From assembly GCA_028227525.1 (NCBI GenBank), contig JAOJAE010000001.1, positions 1 to 64,000 on the forward strand: DNA of 64,000 bases. Reading direction: 5' to 3'. The stretch's first letter is position 1; each line of letters begins with the position of its first letter. Origin of the DNA: Candidatus Pelagibacter sp. GTDB taxonomy: Bacteria > Pseudomonadota > Alphaproteobacteria > Pelagibacterales > Pelagibacteraceae. The notes below the pieces were generated by a model. That model did no database searches. It worked only from the letters and a program-made list of their open reading frames with translations, and was not told the DNA's origin. The translations under genes and the position numbers were made by a program. Shown piece by piece: positions 26,605 to 35,377 of the stretch.

Positions 26605-27524
26605 AATTTTGATATTAGAATTTTTTCTAGATTTTTTTTATTTTTAATTTCTAACTTAATTTTCAAAAATTTTATATTTTTTCTTTGAGATTTATTTAAC
26701 CGAAAGAAATCTTTTTCTGTTGTTACTAAAACTAAATTTTCTTTTTTAGCTTTATCAATTAATTGTTTTAGATCAGTATTCGTAAGTTTGTAGTGATCAG
26801 GATAAATTATTTTTTTACTTATATTAAACTTATATTTAATTAGCGTTTGTTCAAATTCATGTGGGTTTCCAATGCCACAAAACATAAGATATTTATTTTT
26901 TAGGTCAAAATTTTTTAAATTTAATGGTTTATAAATTCCTTGAAATATTTTTAAATTTTTATCTATAGATCTTAACTTAGATAAAAGTTTGTTATTTTTT
27001 TTCTCTCCATTTAAGAAAATTAAATCATAATTTTTAATTTCTTTTAAATTCTCTCTCAGCGGTCCTGCAGGAAGCATATATTCATTTCCAATTGCATATT
27101 TTGAATTAAAACATGCTATCTTCAAATCATAATTTATATTTTTTTGTTGTAAGCCATCATCTAAAATTGCTAGTTGATATTTTTTATTTACAGCAGATAA
27201 AAGTGCACTTTCTCTACTTGTTGCGGAAATAATCTTACCTGTATTACTTAATAAAGTAATTTCATCTAACTGATTTTCATAATTTTTTTTAATAAATACA
27301 GTCTTAAATTTTTTTTTGAGTAATTGATTTATTTCTATTGCCAAAGAGGTCTTGCCTGTGCCACCTACAAATATATTACCAATACAAATAGTTTTAATTT
27401 CAAATTTTTTTTTATTAGATAATTTTTTTATAATATTAATTAAATAAGTAATAGCTGATAAAGGGTAGATTATAAATGATAAAAAATTTTTTGTGTCCCA
27501 AAATCTAGGTTTGATTAGCTTCAT
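26601..27524 (-). CDS. lpxK: Tetraacyldisaccharide 4'-kinase
   Basis: 307 residues. It phosphorylates the 4' position of the lipid A disaccharide. GNIFVGGTGKTSLAIEI is the P-loop, which lies unusually near the membrane-anchoring N terminus as in LpxK, and AILDDGLQQKNINYDLKI is the family's conserved DDGxQ block. LPAGPLRE and VTTEKDFFRL are also LpxK hallmarks. It overlaps kdtA and lpxL by 4 bases each. Confidence 0.94.
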   Translation of the reverse strand: MKLIKPRFWDTKNFLSFIIYPLSAITYLINIIKKLSNKKKFEIKTICIGNIFVGGTGKTSLAIEINQLLKKKFKTVFIKKNYENQLDEITLLSNTGKIISATSRESALLSAVNKKYQLAILDDGLQQKNINYDLKIACFNSKYAIGNEYMLPAGPLRENLKEIKNYDLIFLNGEKKNNKLLSKLRSIDKNLKIFQGIYKPLNLKNFDLKNKYLMFCGIGNPHEFEQTLIKYKFNISKKIIYPDHYKLTNTDLKQLIDKAKKENLVLVTTEKDFFRLNKSQRKNIKFLKIKLEIKNKKNLEKILISKL

Positions 27525-28762
27525 ATTAAGTATTTATTTATATAAAATAAATTTTTCTCAAGAACATCATTTCCAATCGAAATAATTTTTTTTATATTTT
27601 TATCAGGGATTTTAGTTTTTAATTTTTTTAATATTATATTTTCCATTTTTAAAATATTAGATGTAGATGATGATATTTTAAGATCATTTAAAAAAGCATA
27701 TATTTCTTTGAAGTTTTTTACATTGGGTCCATTAATTATGTAATTTCCTAACCTTGTAGGTTCCAATGGATTTTGACCACCATGATTTATTATTGATCCT
27801 CCTACAAAACATACATTTGTTAAATTATAAAACTTAGATGACTCACCATAGCTATCAACTAAATATACATCCGTATCTTCTTGAAGTTTTTGATTTGAAG
27901 AATGTATAATACAATTAAGATCAAGATTATTTAAACTATCTATAATCTCATTAGTTCTATTTACATGTCTTGGAATTATAATTGTGATTAATTTTTTTTC
28001 TCTCTTTTTAAGCTTCTTATGTAATTTTCCAATTATTATCTCCTCATCATTATGAGTACTAGCAGCACACCATACTTTATGATTTTTAAATTTATGTTTT
28101 AATAATTTTGACACATTTTTTTGATTATTTTTTTGACCATAATATTTCAAATTACCTGCTGATTTTATATCTTTAACTTTTAAAAATTTTAAATATTTTA
28201 AAGTTTCAAGGTTTTGAGGCAATGCTAAAGAAATGTTTCCAAAAACTTGTTTTGCAAAACTTGGAAAAATCTGCCATTTATTAAAACTACGTTCTGTAAT
28301 TCTTGCATTCATAATTATAATTGGAATATTATTTAATTTTAAATTGCGAAACATATTAGGCCATATTTCTGAATCTATAAAAATTGCTAGTTCTGGACTC
28401 CAACATTTAATAAATTTGTTCACTATATAGTTATTATCTAATGGAAAATATACATGTGTTGTTTTTTTTAATCTTAGTTTTTTAAAAATTTTTGCTGAAC
28501 TAGTAGTTGTTGTTGACAGTAAAATATTTTTTATTTTTTTATTTTTTTCTAGCTTTTGTATAATTGGAACTATACTCATTAGTTCACCAACACTTGCTGT
28601 ATGTATCCAAATTTTTTTTTTATTTTTTTTTTGAGAATAAATACAAAATTTTTCTCCAACTCTTTTTATATCTTCTTTACCTTTTAATATTCGATATAGA
28701 ATAATTGCAGGTGATATGATGATAGCTAAATTTGTGAGTATATTGTAAATAAAATACATCAA
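27521..28762 (-). CDS. kdtA: 3-deoxy-D-manno-octulosonate (Kdo) transferase
   Basis: 413 residues, standard for WaaA/KdtA, a GT30 glycosyltransferase that adds Kdo from CMP-Kdo to lipid A precursor. An N-terminal membrane anchor, IWIHTASVGE (catalytic Glu region), WPNMFRNLKLNNIPIIIMNAR, and FVGGSIINHGGQNPLEPTRLG (nucleotide-sugar binding) are diagnostic. It sits between msbA and lpxK with 4-base overlaps, so lipid A completion and export are coordinated. Confidence 0.95.
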   Translation of the reverse strand: MMYFIYNILTNLAIIISPAIILYRILKGKEDIKRVGEKFCIYSQKKNKKKIWIHTASVGELMSIVPIIQKLEKNKKIKNILLSTTTTSSAKIFKKLRLKKTTHVYFPLDNNYIVNKFIKCWSPELAIFIDSEIWPNMFRNLKLNNIPIIIMNARITERSFNKWQIFPSFAKQVFGNISLALPQNLETLKYLKFLKVKDIKSAGNLKYYGQKNNQKNVSKLLKHKFKNHKVWCAASTHNDEEIIIGKLHKKLKKREKKLITIIIPRHVNRTNEIIDSLNNLDLNCIIHSSNQKLQEDTDVYLVDSYGESSKFYNLTNVCFVGGSIINHGGQNPLEPTRLGNYIINGPNVKNFKEIYAFLNDLKISSSTSNILKMENIILKKLKTKIPDKNIKKIISIGNDVLEKNLFYINKYLI

Positions 28763-30501
28763 CGTTCTTTAATTTGTCTTTCATAGAAATTTTTGTAGAC
28801 TTTTGATTGCATTAAAAGCTCATCATGTTTTCCTGAGTCAATGATTTTACCACTATCAACAACATATATTTTATCTGAGTTAAGGATTGTTGATAATCTA
28901 TGAGCAATTACAATTGTTGTTTTATTTAAAATTAATTGATCCAGTGCTTTTTGAATTTTTTCTTCAGTTTTAGAGTCTAATGATGAAGTGGCCTCATCTA
29001 GTAATATTATTTTACTTTTTTTTAAAAAAGCTCTTGCTATTGACAATCTTTGTTTTTCTCCACCAGATAATTTTACTCCATTCTCACCAATCATTGTTTC
29101 ATAACCATTCTCTAAATTGTTAATGAACTCAGCACACATTGAATGTTCAGCAGCTTTAAAAACCTCTTCATTACTTGCTTCTGGTCTAGCGTATTTAATA
29201 TTATTCAAAACTGTATCATCAAATAGTGTAGTGTTTTGATCCACTATTGAAATTTGTTCTCTTAAAGATGCTAAATCAAACTTTGATATATCTTGACCAT
29301 CTAAGAAAATTCCTCCATCTGAAGGGGCATATATTCTTGGAATCATATTAAGTAATGTTGATTTACCCGATCCACTATGACCAACCAATGCAGTCATTTT
29401 ACCTCCAGCAAAATTCACACTAACGTTTTGGAGTACTCTATTCTGTGGATTAGACTTGTAAGTAAAATTAACATTTTCAAAAATTATATCTCCTTTTGAA
29501 ATTGCTAATTCATCTTTATCTATGTTTAAATCAATTTCATTTTTAATATCTATAATTGGAAGAATTCTCTCCGCAGCAGCAAATCCTTGGAATATTGCAA
29601 CATTAACTTTTGTAAGAGTTTTTACTGGCTGATAGGCCAACATCATAGCAGCAAGAAATGAAAAAAAGTTATTAATTGCTAATTCACCACTGATAATTAA
29701 TTTTCCAGAATAAAATATCAAAATAGCAATCATTATACCTGTTAATATTTCCATTACTGGTGCCGACCTAATATAAACAGCTGAGATTTTTGCAGATTTT
29801 TCTTTTAAATCATTTACAAACTTTTCAGACCTATTTTCTTCGAAATTTTCTCTTTGGAAAATTTTAATTATTTTATGATTTTTAAAAAGATCAATTAAGT
29901 ATCTATTTAAATCACCTGATTTTTCTTGTGCTTGAGTTGAAATTTTACTCATTCTTTTTCCTAAAATTTTTGCGGTGATAGATGCAAGCGGAATCATAAT
30001 AATTGCTATTAAAGATAGTTTCCAGTTTTGAAAAAACATCACAAAAAGCAAACCTATTAATGTAAGACCATCTTTAAAAATACTTAGATATGCCTCAGAT
30101 AACATTCTTGTGATTTGATTTACATCAAAATTTAAATTTGAAATATATTTACCAGAGTGCTTACTATCTATAGTTTCAGTATCTGCTTTAATAAAAGATT
30201 TAAGCATATCAGTTTGTAAAATTTTTTTAACTTCTTCAGATACATTAATCATTATTAGTTTTGCAAAATAAAGTGAGATACCTTTTGCACTAAAAGCAAT
30301 AATAATTGCTACAGGGATAAGAATAATCAAAGTTTGATCTTTATTGATGAATATTTTTTCAATTGCCGGATCTAAAAGCCATGCTGTTGCAGAAGTACTT
30401 AATGCAACTAGCACTGAAAAGACAGCAGCTAATAAAATTTTACCAAGAAATTTGCTTGTATAATCTTTATAAAGTCTTTTAAATGTTTTGGATTTTATCA
30501 T
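28759..30501 (-). CDS. msbA: Lipid A export ABC transporter (MsbA-like)
   Basis: 580 residues, one-chain half transporter. Residues ~1-325 hold six membrane segments; the nucleotide-binding domain has Walker A GHSGSGKST, signature LSGGEKQRLSIARAF and Walker B IILLDEATSSLD with the H-loop IAHRLST. The neighbourhood with kdtA, lpxK and lpxL supports MsbA, which flips core-lipid A across the inner membrane. It lies 5 bp behind ubiA and overlaps kdtA by 4 bases. Confidence 0.93.
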   Translation of the reverse strand: MIKSKTFKRLYKDYTSKFLGKILLAAVFSVLVALSTSATAWLLDPAIEKIFINKDQTLIILIPVAIIIAFSAKGISLYFAKLIMINVSEEVKKILQTDMLKSFIKADTETIDSKHSGKYISNLNFDVNQITRMLSEAYLSIFKDGLTLIGLLFVMFFQNWKLSLIAIIMIPLASITAKILGKRMSKISTQAQEKSGDLNRYLIDLFKNHKIIKIFQRENFEENRSEKFVNDLKEKSAKISAVYIRSAPVMEILTGIMIAILIFYSGKLIISGELAINNFFSFLAAMMLAYQPVKTLTKVNVAIFQGFAAAERILPIIDIKNEIDLNIDKDELAISKGDIIFENVNFTYKSNPQNRVLQNVSVNFAGGKMTALVGHSGSGKSTLLNMIPRIYAPSDGGIFLDGQDISKFDLASLREQISIVDQNTTLFDDTVLNNIKYARPEASNEEVFKAAEHSMCAEFINNLENGYETMIGENGVKLSGGEKQRLSIARAFLKKSKIILLDEATSSLDSKTEEKIQKALDQLILNKTTIVIAHRLSTILNSDKIYVVDSGKIIDSGKHDELLMQSKVYKNFYERQIKER

Positions 30502-30506
30502 TTTGT

Positions 30507-31373
30507 CTAAATTAATTTTCCAATAAGAATGTTGAGTAAGATTATTGCACCTAAAAAATTATTGCTTTTAAATTTAGAAAAACAATCAATCGATTGGTTG
30601 GTATTTAATTTTTTAACCTGAAATACTAGCAACTGTAAAATGGGTATAACCATAAATAAAAAATAATAGATTTTAAATTTCATTAATATTCCAACTAAAA
30701 ACAAAGATATGATGAACAATGAGTATGAAATAAATAAAAATTTTTTTGGATCATTTTTAAACTTTATTGAAGTTGACTTTACTCCTATTATTTCATCATC
30801 CTTAATATCTTGAAATCCATAAATTGTGTCGTAGCCTAGTGTCCAAAATATGGCTCCTAGATAAAATATCATTGGAATTATTGAAACTTCATTCGCAATT
30901 GAAATCCAAGCCAAAATTAATCCATAATTAAATGTAATACCTAGAAATAACTGAGGCCAATAGGTAATTCTTTTCATTAAGGGATAAGTGAAAGCTAAAG
31001 GCATTGAGGCTAGAGCCATTAAAATTGTAAAATTATTAAAGTTAATTAATACTAAAAAAGCAATAGCACATAAAAATAATGCATAAGTTGATGCAAGTTT
31101 TACAGATACTTTTTCTGATGCGATGGGTCTATTTTTAGTTCTCTCAACTTTTTTATCAAAATTTTTATCTGCAATATCGTTAACTATACACCCTGCTGAT
31201 CGCATGAGGATTGAGCCAGAAAGAAAAAGTGCAGAATAAAAAAAATATATTTTTAAATCTGAATTAAAATCATAAACAATTGTAAGCCCCCATAAGCATG
31301 GCCAAAATAATAGCATAAAGCCAATTGGCCTTTTTAATCTTGTAAGCTCAATAAATAACTTTATTTGGTTCAT
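30507..31373 (-). CDS. ubiA: 4-hydroxybenzoate polyprenyltransferase
   Basis: 288 residues with eight to nine hydrophobic segments. It prenylates 4-hydroxybenzoate in ubiquinone synthesis. The two Asp-rich motifs that bind prenyl diphosphate through Mg are present: AGCIVNDIADKNFDKKVERTKNRP and DTIYGFQDIKDDEIIGVKS. It is the first gene of the minus-strand run and is separated by 49 bp from the divergent DUF2721 gene. Confidence 0.95.
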   Translation of the reverse strand: MNQIKLFIELTRLKRPIGFMLLFWPCLWGLTIVYDFNSDLKIYFFYSALFLSGSILMRSAGCIVNDIADKNFDKKVERTKNRPIASEKVSVKLASTYALFLCAIAFLVLINFNNFTILMALASMPLAFTYPLMKRITYWPQLFLGITFNYGLILAWISIANEVSIIPMIFYLGAIFWTLGYDTIYGFQDIKDDEIIGVKSTSIKFKNDPKKFLFISYSLFIISLFLVGILMKFKIYYFLFMVIPILQLLVFQVKKLNTNQSIDCFSKFKSNNFLGAIILLNILIGKLI

Positions 31374-31422
31374 AATTTACTTGTAAATAACAAAGGCTAG
31401 ATTCATAATCAAACTGATTCGC

Positions 31423-31827
31423 ATGAATATAGATTACACAGTTACTGCCCTTATGTTTCCAGCTATTCCTCTATTAATGAGCGTTTATAGTAACAGATTT
31501 CATTCTTTAAGTATGTTGATTAGAGAACTTCATGATGAACATGTCTATGAAAATCATATTCCCCATGAATGGAAAAAACAATTTATAAATCTAAGTGGAC
31601 GGATCACTTTATTACGTTGGACAATCATGTTTGCTGCTTTTGGGTTTTTGTTTAATATGTTGACGGTATTGGGTCTTTATTTAAATGAAGTTTTTATTGC
31701 CAGATTAATTTTTGGCACGTGTTGTTTATCGATGATTATATCTATACTTTTTTTTATTAGAGAAATTCACATTTCAACTAACGCACTTAAGTTGCATATG
31801 TCTGATATGGATGTAAAACTTGATTAA
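31423..31827 (+). CDS. DUF2721 membrane protein
   Basis: 134 residues with three hydrophobic segments (residues ~5-20, ~65-90, ~95-115). The first segment followed by a Asn-Arg-heavy linker (SVYSNRFHSLSMLIRELHDEH) and R-x-x-L-L-R-W fits DUF2721, a widespread small inner-membrane family of unknown role. It is alone on the plus strand, convergent with the quinone oxidoreductase (4-base overlap). Confidence 0.8.
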   Translation: MNIDYTVTALMFPAIPLLMSVYSNRFHSLSMLIRELHDEHVYENHIPHEWKKQFINLSGRITLLRWTIMFAAFGFLFNMLTVLGLYLNEVFIARLIFGTCCLSMIISILFFIREIHISTNALKLHMSDMDVKLD

Positions 31828-32795
31828 GGAAGTATAACTGCAGGTCCTAAAATTTTTCTCCCCTCTAAATCTTTGTGAGCTTCAACAACTTGATCTAATT
31901 TATATTTTTTAAAAATATTAATTTTTACTTTTCCAGAGCTGATTTTTTCAAACATTATTTTTGATGCTTCATCAAGCTCTTCTTTAGTTGATAGGTATTG
32001 TTGCATTGCAGGTCTTACAAGATACAAACCTTTTGGCTGAAGCATTTTAGGAACATTAATATCCGACAAAGGGCCTGATGCATTTCCAAATGAAACCATC
32101 ATTCCTCTAACTGCCAAACATTCAATAGAGCCATCTAAAGTATCTTTACCAACACCATCGTACACAACTGGAACACCTTTACCGTCTGTAATCTCTAGAA
32201 CTTTTTTTGCAAAATCCTCTTTATTATAATTGATTACATGATCGTAACCGTTTTCTTTTGCTATACTTATCTTTTCATCTGATCCAACAGTTCCTATAAC
32301 TGTGCAACCTAAACTTTTAGCCCACTGTCCAAATATTTGACCAACTCCTCCTGCGGCGGCATGGAATAAAATTGTTTGTCCTGATTTTACAGGAAATGTT
32401 TTGTGCAATAGATAAAATGTAGTTAACCCTTTGGTCATTAAAGTTGCAGCAACTTCTAAATCAATACCATCTGGCACTTTAACAAGATTTTTTGTTGGGT
32501 AATTTCTATGTGTTGAATAAGATCCTAATGGAATACCTGCATAAGAAATTTTATCACCGACTTTAAAGTCTTTAACGTTTTCTCCAATATCAGTAATAAT
32601 ACCTGCGCCTTCTAAACCTAGACCAATTGGTAAGTTTAATGGGTACAAACCAGATCTATGGTAAGTATCGATATAATTTAGTCCAATAGCTTTTTGTTCT
32701 ATTGTTACCTGATCAGGACTTGGTTTATCTAAAGTAATATCTTTAAGCTCCAAAACTTCAGGACCACCAGTTTTTTTAATTTCTACAGCTTTCAT
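31824..32795 (-). CDS. NADPH:quinone oxidoreductase (zeta-crystallin type MDR)
   Basis: 323 residues of the zinc-free medium-chain dehydrogenase/reductase type. GLGLEGAGIITDIGENVKDFKVGD is the GroES-like N-terminal block, ILFHAAAGGVGQIFGQWAKSLG the NADPH Rossmann motif (AAxGGVG). No zinc-ligand Cys cluster is seen, consistent with quinone reductases. It is the last of four minus-strand genes (CDGSH-DoxX-pirin-QOR) with gaps of 0-3 bp. All four suggest redox or oxidative-stress handling. Confidence 0.9.
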   Translation of the reverse strand: MKAVEIKKTGGPEVLELKDITLDKPSPDQVTIEQKAIGLNYIDTYHRSGLYPLNLPIGLGLEGAGIITDIGENVKDFKVGDKISYAGIPLGSYSTHRNYPTKNLVKVPDGIDLEVAATLMTKGLTTFYLLHKTFPVKSGQTILFHAAAGGVGQIFGQWAKSLGCTVIGTVGSDEKISIAKENGYDHVINYNKEDFAKKVLEITDGKGVPVVYDGVGKDTLDGSIECLAVRGMMVSFGNASGPLSDINVPKMLQPKGLYLVRPAMQQYLSTKEELDEASKIMFEKISSGKVKINIFKKYKLDQVVEAHKDLEGRKILGPAVILP

Positions 32796-32798
32796 AAT

Positions 32799-33635
32799 TT
32801 ATTTTACAAATGTATCATTATGATAATCTTGAACTGCTTGCAAGATTTCTGCTTTAGTATTCATCACAAACGGCCCACCTCTTGCAATTTCTTCATTAAT
32901 TGGTTTGCCTGAGATGAGTAAAAACTTAGCATCTGATTTAGCTTTAACAGTTAAACCTTCACCTCTAGTTAATAGTATTAAAGTACTATCTTTAACATTA
33001 TCATGTTTATTTTTGCCTATTTCGATTTCACCATTAATCAAATAAATAAAACTATTATGAGTTGATGGTAATTTAAAATTGAATTCTTTATCTTTATTTA
33101 ACTCAACATCAAAATAAACTGGCTCAACGTTATGACCTTTGACAGGGCCTTCAGCATTTTCAAATTTACCAGCTATGACTTTTAAAGTTTTGTCATCATC
33201 TTTATGAACACTCATTTTATCTGCATCGATATAAATATACTCAGGCTTACTCATCTTTAATTTAGCAGGCATGTTTACCCACAATTGAAAGCCATGAAGC
33301 TTACCTTCTTTCATTGCTGGCATTTCAGAATGAATTATTCCGCTTCCTGTTTTCATCCACTGAACATCTCCTGCCGTCATTCTACCTTCACCACCGGTGC
33401 TATCTTTATGTTCAAAATCTCCAGCTAACATATAAGTTACCGTTTCAATTCCTCGATGAGGGTGGGGTGGAAAACCTGCAATATAATCCTCGCTATTTTC
33501 TGATCCAAATTCATCTAACATTAAAAATGGATCAAAGTAATTTGGTTCAACACCAATACTTCTTTTTAATTTAACCCCAGCACCATCTGATGCTGGAATA
33601 GGGTCTATGATTTTACTTACTTCTATATTTGACAT
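32799..33635 (-). CDS. Pirin-family protein
   Basis: 278 residues, the normal length for pirin, a bicupin. The metal-binding residues of the N-terminal cupin lie in FPPHPHRGIETVTYMLAGDFEHKDS and GDVQWMKTGSGIIHSEMP (two His, a third His and a Glu). Members oxidise quercetin-like compounds or act as redox-sensing regulators. It begins 1 base before the DoxX stop and is 3 bp ahead of QOR, within the redox operon. Confidence 0.92.
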   Translation of the reverse strand: MSNIEVSKIIDPIPASDGAGVKLKRSIGVEPNYFDPFLMLDEFGSENSEDYIAGFPPHPHRGIETVTYMLAGDFEHKDSTGGEGRMTAGDVQWMKTGSGIIHSEMPAMKEGKLHGFQLWVNMPAKLKMSKPEYIYIDADKMSVHKDDDKTLKVIAGKFENAEGPVKGHNVEPVYFDVELNKDKEFNFKLPSTHNSFIYLINGEIEIGKNKHDNVKDSTLILLTRGEGLTVKAKSDAKFLLISGKPINEEIARGGPFVMNTKAEILQAVQDYHNDTFVK

Positions 33636-34013
33636 TTAATTTCCAAACTTTTTATCAATACTAAAATTTTTTGCTCCATTAACAACAAGAAATAAAAATC
33701 CTCCAGCAAGACCAATGTTTTTCATAAATGAAATAAAGTGCATTTGATCACTTAAATCACTATGAAAAATAATCGCAGTAGCCAAACAAAATACACTCAA
33801 TAAAGCTGCTGAAATTTTAACTTTATATCCTGCTATTATTAATATTGAAGCACCAATTTCTAATATAATTGCTGGGATTAAAAAAATACCAGGTATACCT
33901 AAGGATTCCATCCAACCAACAGTTCCCTCATAGTTTCCAATCTTATTTATTCCACTTAATAAAAAAATAAGTGAAATAAAAAACCTTGCTATTAAATCTA
34001 ATATGTTTGTCAT
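33636..34013 (-). CDS. DoxX-family membrane protein
   Basis: 125 residues with four hydrophobic segments. ARFFISLIFLLSGINKIGNYEGT, then GIPGIFLIPAIILEIGASILIIAGY, is the DoxX pattern. DoxX relatives are linked to redox and thiol stress in several bacteria. It starts 3 bp after the CDGSH stop and its stop abuts the pirin start, so co-transcription is very likely. Confidence 0.88.
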   Translation of the reverse strand: MTNILDLIARFFISLIFLLSGINKIGNYEGTVGWMESLGIPGIFLIPAIILEIGASILIIAGYKVKISAALLSVFCLATAIIFHSDLSDQMHFISFMKNIGLAGGFLFLVVNGAKNFSIDKKFGN

Positions 34014-34016
34014 AAT

Positions 34017-34253
34017 TTATTTATTGTGTGAACCATCACAGAATGGTGCATTGTTAGTTTGTTTGCATGCACAGAAAAACATTTTTTTTGTTTCTTCTGC
34101 CTTGTATGCAACTGGAGTAAACTCAGTTCCTTTATGTGATCCATCACAAAATGGTTGTTTTTTTGATTGTCCACATGAACACCAATAATAAGATTTATCT
34201 TTTTCAACTTCCACAGCAAGTGGTCCGTCCCCAGCTTTTTGGCCTTTAGTCAT
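34017..34253 (-). CDS. CDGSH iron-sulfur protein with two clusters
   Basis: 78 residues from the ATG at 34251-34253, chosen because AAAGG precedes it and the protein then begins MTKGQKAGDGPLAVEVE; an upstream in-frame ATG (34343) would run into the divergent regulator. Two CDGSH motifs are complete: CSCGQSKKQPFCDGSH and CACKQTNNAPFCDGSH, each C-x-C-x9-C-x3-H, so it should bind two 2Fe-2S clusters as in tandem mitoNEET-like (MiNT) proteins. It is the first gene of the redox operon. Confidence 0.9.
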   Translation of the reverse strand: MTKGQKAGDGPLAVEVEKDKSYYWCSCGQSKKQPFCDGSHKGTEFTPVAYKAEETKKMFFCACKQTNNAPFCDGSHNK

Positions 34254-34278
34254 TTTTACCTTTCGATTAATTTGACTT

Positions 34279-34333
34279 GTATCTAATACTTTGTTATAGA
34301 TTACACAAGAACGCAAAATAATCATACTAGTAT
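34279..34333. promoter_or_regulatory. Candidate operator/promoter between CDGSH operon and hxlR
   Basis: The 93-bp divergent region 34254-34346 contains GTAT-CTA-ATAC (34279-34289) and a perfect palindrome ATACTAGTAT (34324-34333) that overlaps a TATAAAAT -10-like box (34333-34340). That box ends only 6 bases before the regulator's ATG at 34347, so the regulator mRNA could be nearly leaderless. An HxlR dimer could bind here to control both directions. Position and symmetry only; no family consensus was compared. Confidence 0.4.
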
Positions 34334-34346
34334 ATAAAATCATACC

Positions 34347-34706
34347 ATGAAAAACTTAATACAATGTCCAGCAGAAAGAGCAATTTACTTTTTAGGAGGT
34401 AAATGGAAAATTAGAATTTTGTTTACTTTATTTAATAATAAAAAAGTTAGATTTAATGTTCTTAGGAAAGGTTTAAAAACTATAACTCAGCAAATGTTAT
34501 CTAAACAACTAAAAGAATTAGAAACTGATGGTATTGTTAATAGAAAAGTTCATAAAGTAGTGCCTCCAAAAGTAGAGTATTCACTTACTGAATTTGGCCT
34601 ATCAGTAATTCCTATTTTAAAATCTTTTTCAGATTGGAATAGAAGAAATACTAGAATTATCTCATTAAAACTTAATAAAAACTTTGAAGAAAGTAGAATT
34701 AGATAA
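34347..34706 (+). CDS. HxlR-family transcriptional regulator
   Basis: 119 residues, a winged helix-turn-helix of the HxlR type. The N terminus MKNLIQCPAERAIYFLGGKWKIRILFTL carries the early Cys (C8) followed by the GGKW helix start; RKGLKTITQQMLSKQLKELETDGIV is the recognition helix and wing entry. The early Cys is used by several HxlR regulators to sense aldehydes, quinones or disulfide stress. It is divergent from the CDGSH-DoxX-pirin-QOR operon, its likely target, and overlaps the stop of a convergent HAD gene. Confidence 0.9.
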   Translation: MKNLIQCPAERAIYFLGGKWKIRILFTLFNNKKVRFNVLRKGLKTITQQMLSKQLKELETDGIVNRKVHKVVPPKVEYSLTEFGLSVIPILKSFSDWNRRNTRIISLKLNKNFEESRIR

Positions 34707-35361
34707 TATTAAGTAACTCTTTTAGATTTTTGATTTCGTTTTGAGGTTTATAATCAAGGTTATCAAAAATATTATTATTTCTGTTTACCCAAATAGAATT
34801 ATAGCCATAATTTCCACCACCTGATACATCCCATGTGTTAGCACTTAAAAAAGCAATTTCATTTTTTTCAAAATTATATTTTTTAATTGGCATATCGTAA
34901 ACTTTAGAATCTGGTTTATAAATTCCGACTTCTTCTATTGAAAAAAGATCATCAAATAGATTATCTAAATTATTATTTTTAATTAATTCATTAAGAAGGG
35001 CAGGTGTACCATTTGAAAGAATTGCAAGTTTTAAATTTTTCTCTTTAAGTTTTTTTAAAACTTCTGGTACTTCAGAAAATGGAGATAGAATTTTATAAAG
35101 ATCTAATAGTTCATTTCTCATAGAAGAATCTATTTCATAAGTTTTCATAGATTTATCTAAACTATCTTCAGTTATTTGCCAAAAATCTTTGTGTCTTTTC
35201 ATTAAACTTCTAAGCCAAGTATATTCTAGTTGAGTAGTTCTCCAGTAATTTGCAAAACCTTCCCACTTATCACCAATTTTATCTTTACATTTCTCTGCAG
35301 CTGAATTCACGTCAAATAAAGTTCCGTATGCATCAAAAATTATTGCTTTAATATTTTTCAT
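34699..35361 (-). CDS. Haloacid dehalogenase-like hydrolase (type II)
   Basis: 220 residues from the ATG at 35361; a TTG at 35385 would overlap rsmE and is rejected. IKAIIFDAYGTLFDVNSAA is HAD motif I in the L-2-haloacid dehalogenase form (FDAYGTLFD), LAILSNGTP is motif II and KPDSKVYDMPIKKY plus FLSANTWDVSGGGNYGYNSIWVNR are motifs III/IV. The N-terminal Asp is the nucleophile. The length and FLSANxWDxxGA-like block support a true 2-haloacid dehalogenase, but the physiological substrate is not known. It is divergent from rsmE. Confidence 0.88.
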   Translation of the reverse strand: MKNIKAIIFDAYGTLFDVNSAAEKCKDKIGDKWEGFANYWRTTQLEYTWLRSLMKRHKDFWQITEDSLDKSMKTYEIDSSMRNELLDLYKILSPFSEVPEVLKKLKEKNLKLAILSNGTPALLNELIKNNNLDNLFDDLFSIEEVGIYKPDSKVYDMPIKKYNFEKNEIAFLSANTWDVSGGGNYGYNSIWVNRNNNIFDNLDYKPQNEIKNLKELLNII

Positions 35362-35377
35362 AATTAAACTTATCTTA

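Noticed and set aside
34254..34343. N-terminal 30-residue extension of the CDGSH protein
   Set aside because: It would start within the regulator's promoter, is not family-like, and a better ATG with AAAGG upstream is at 34253.
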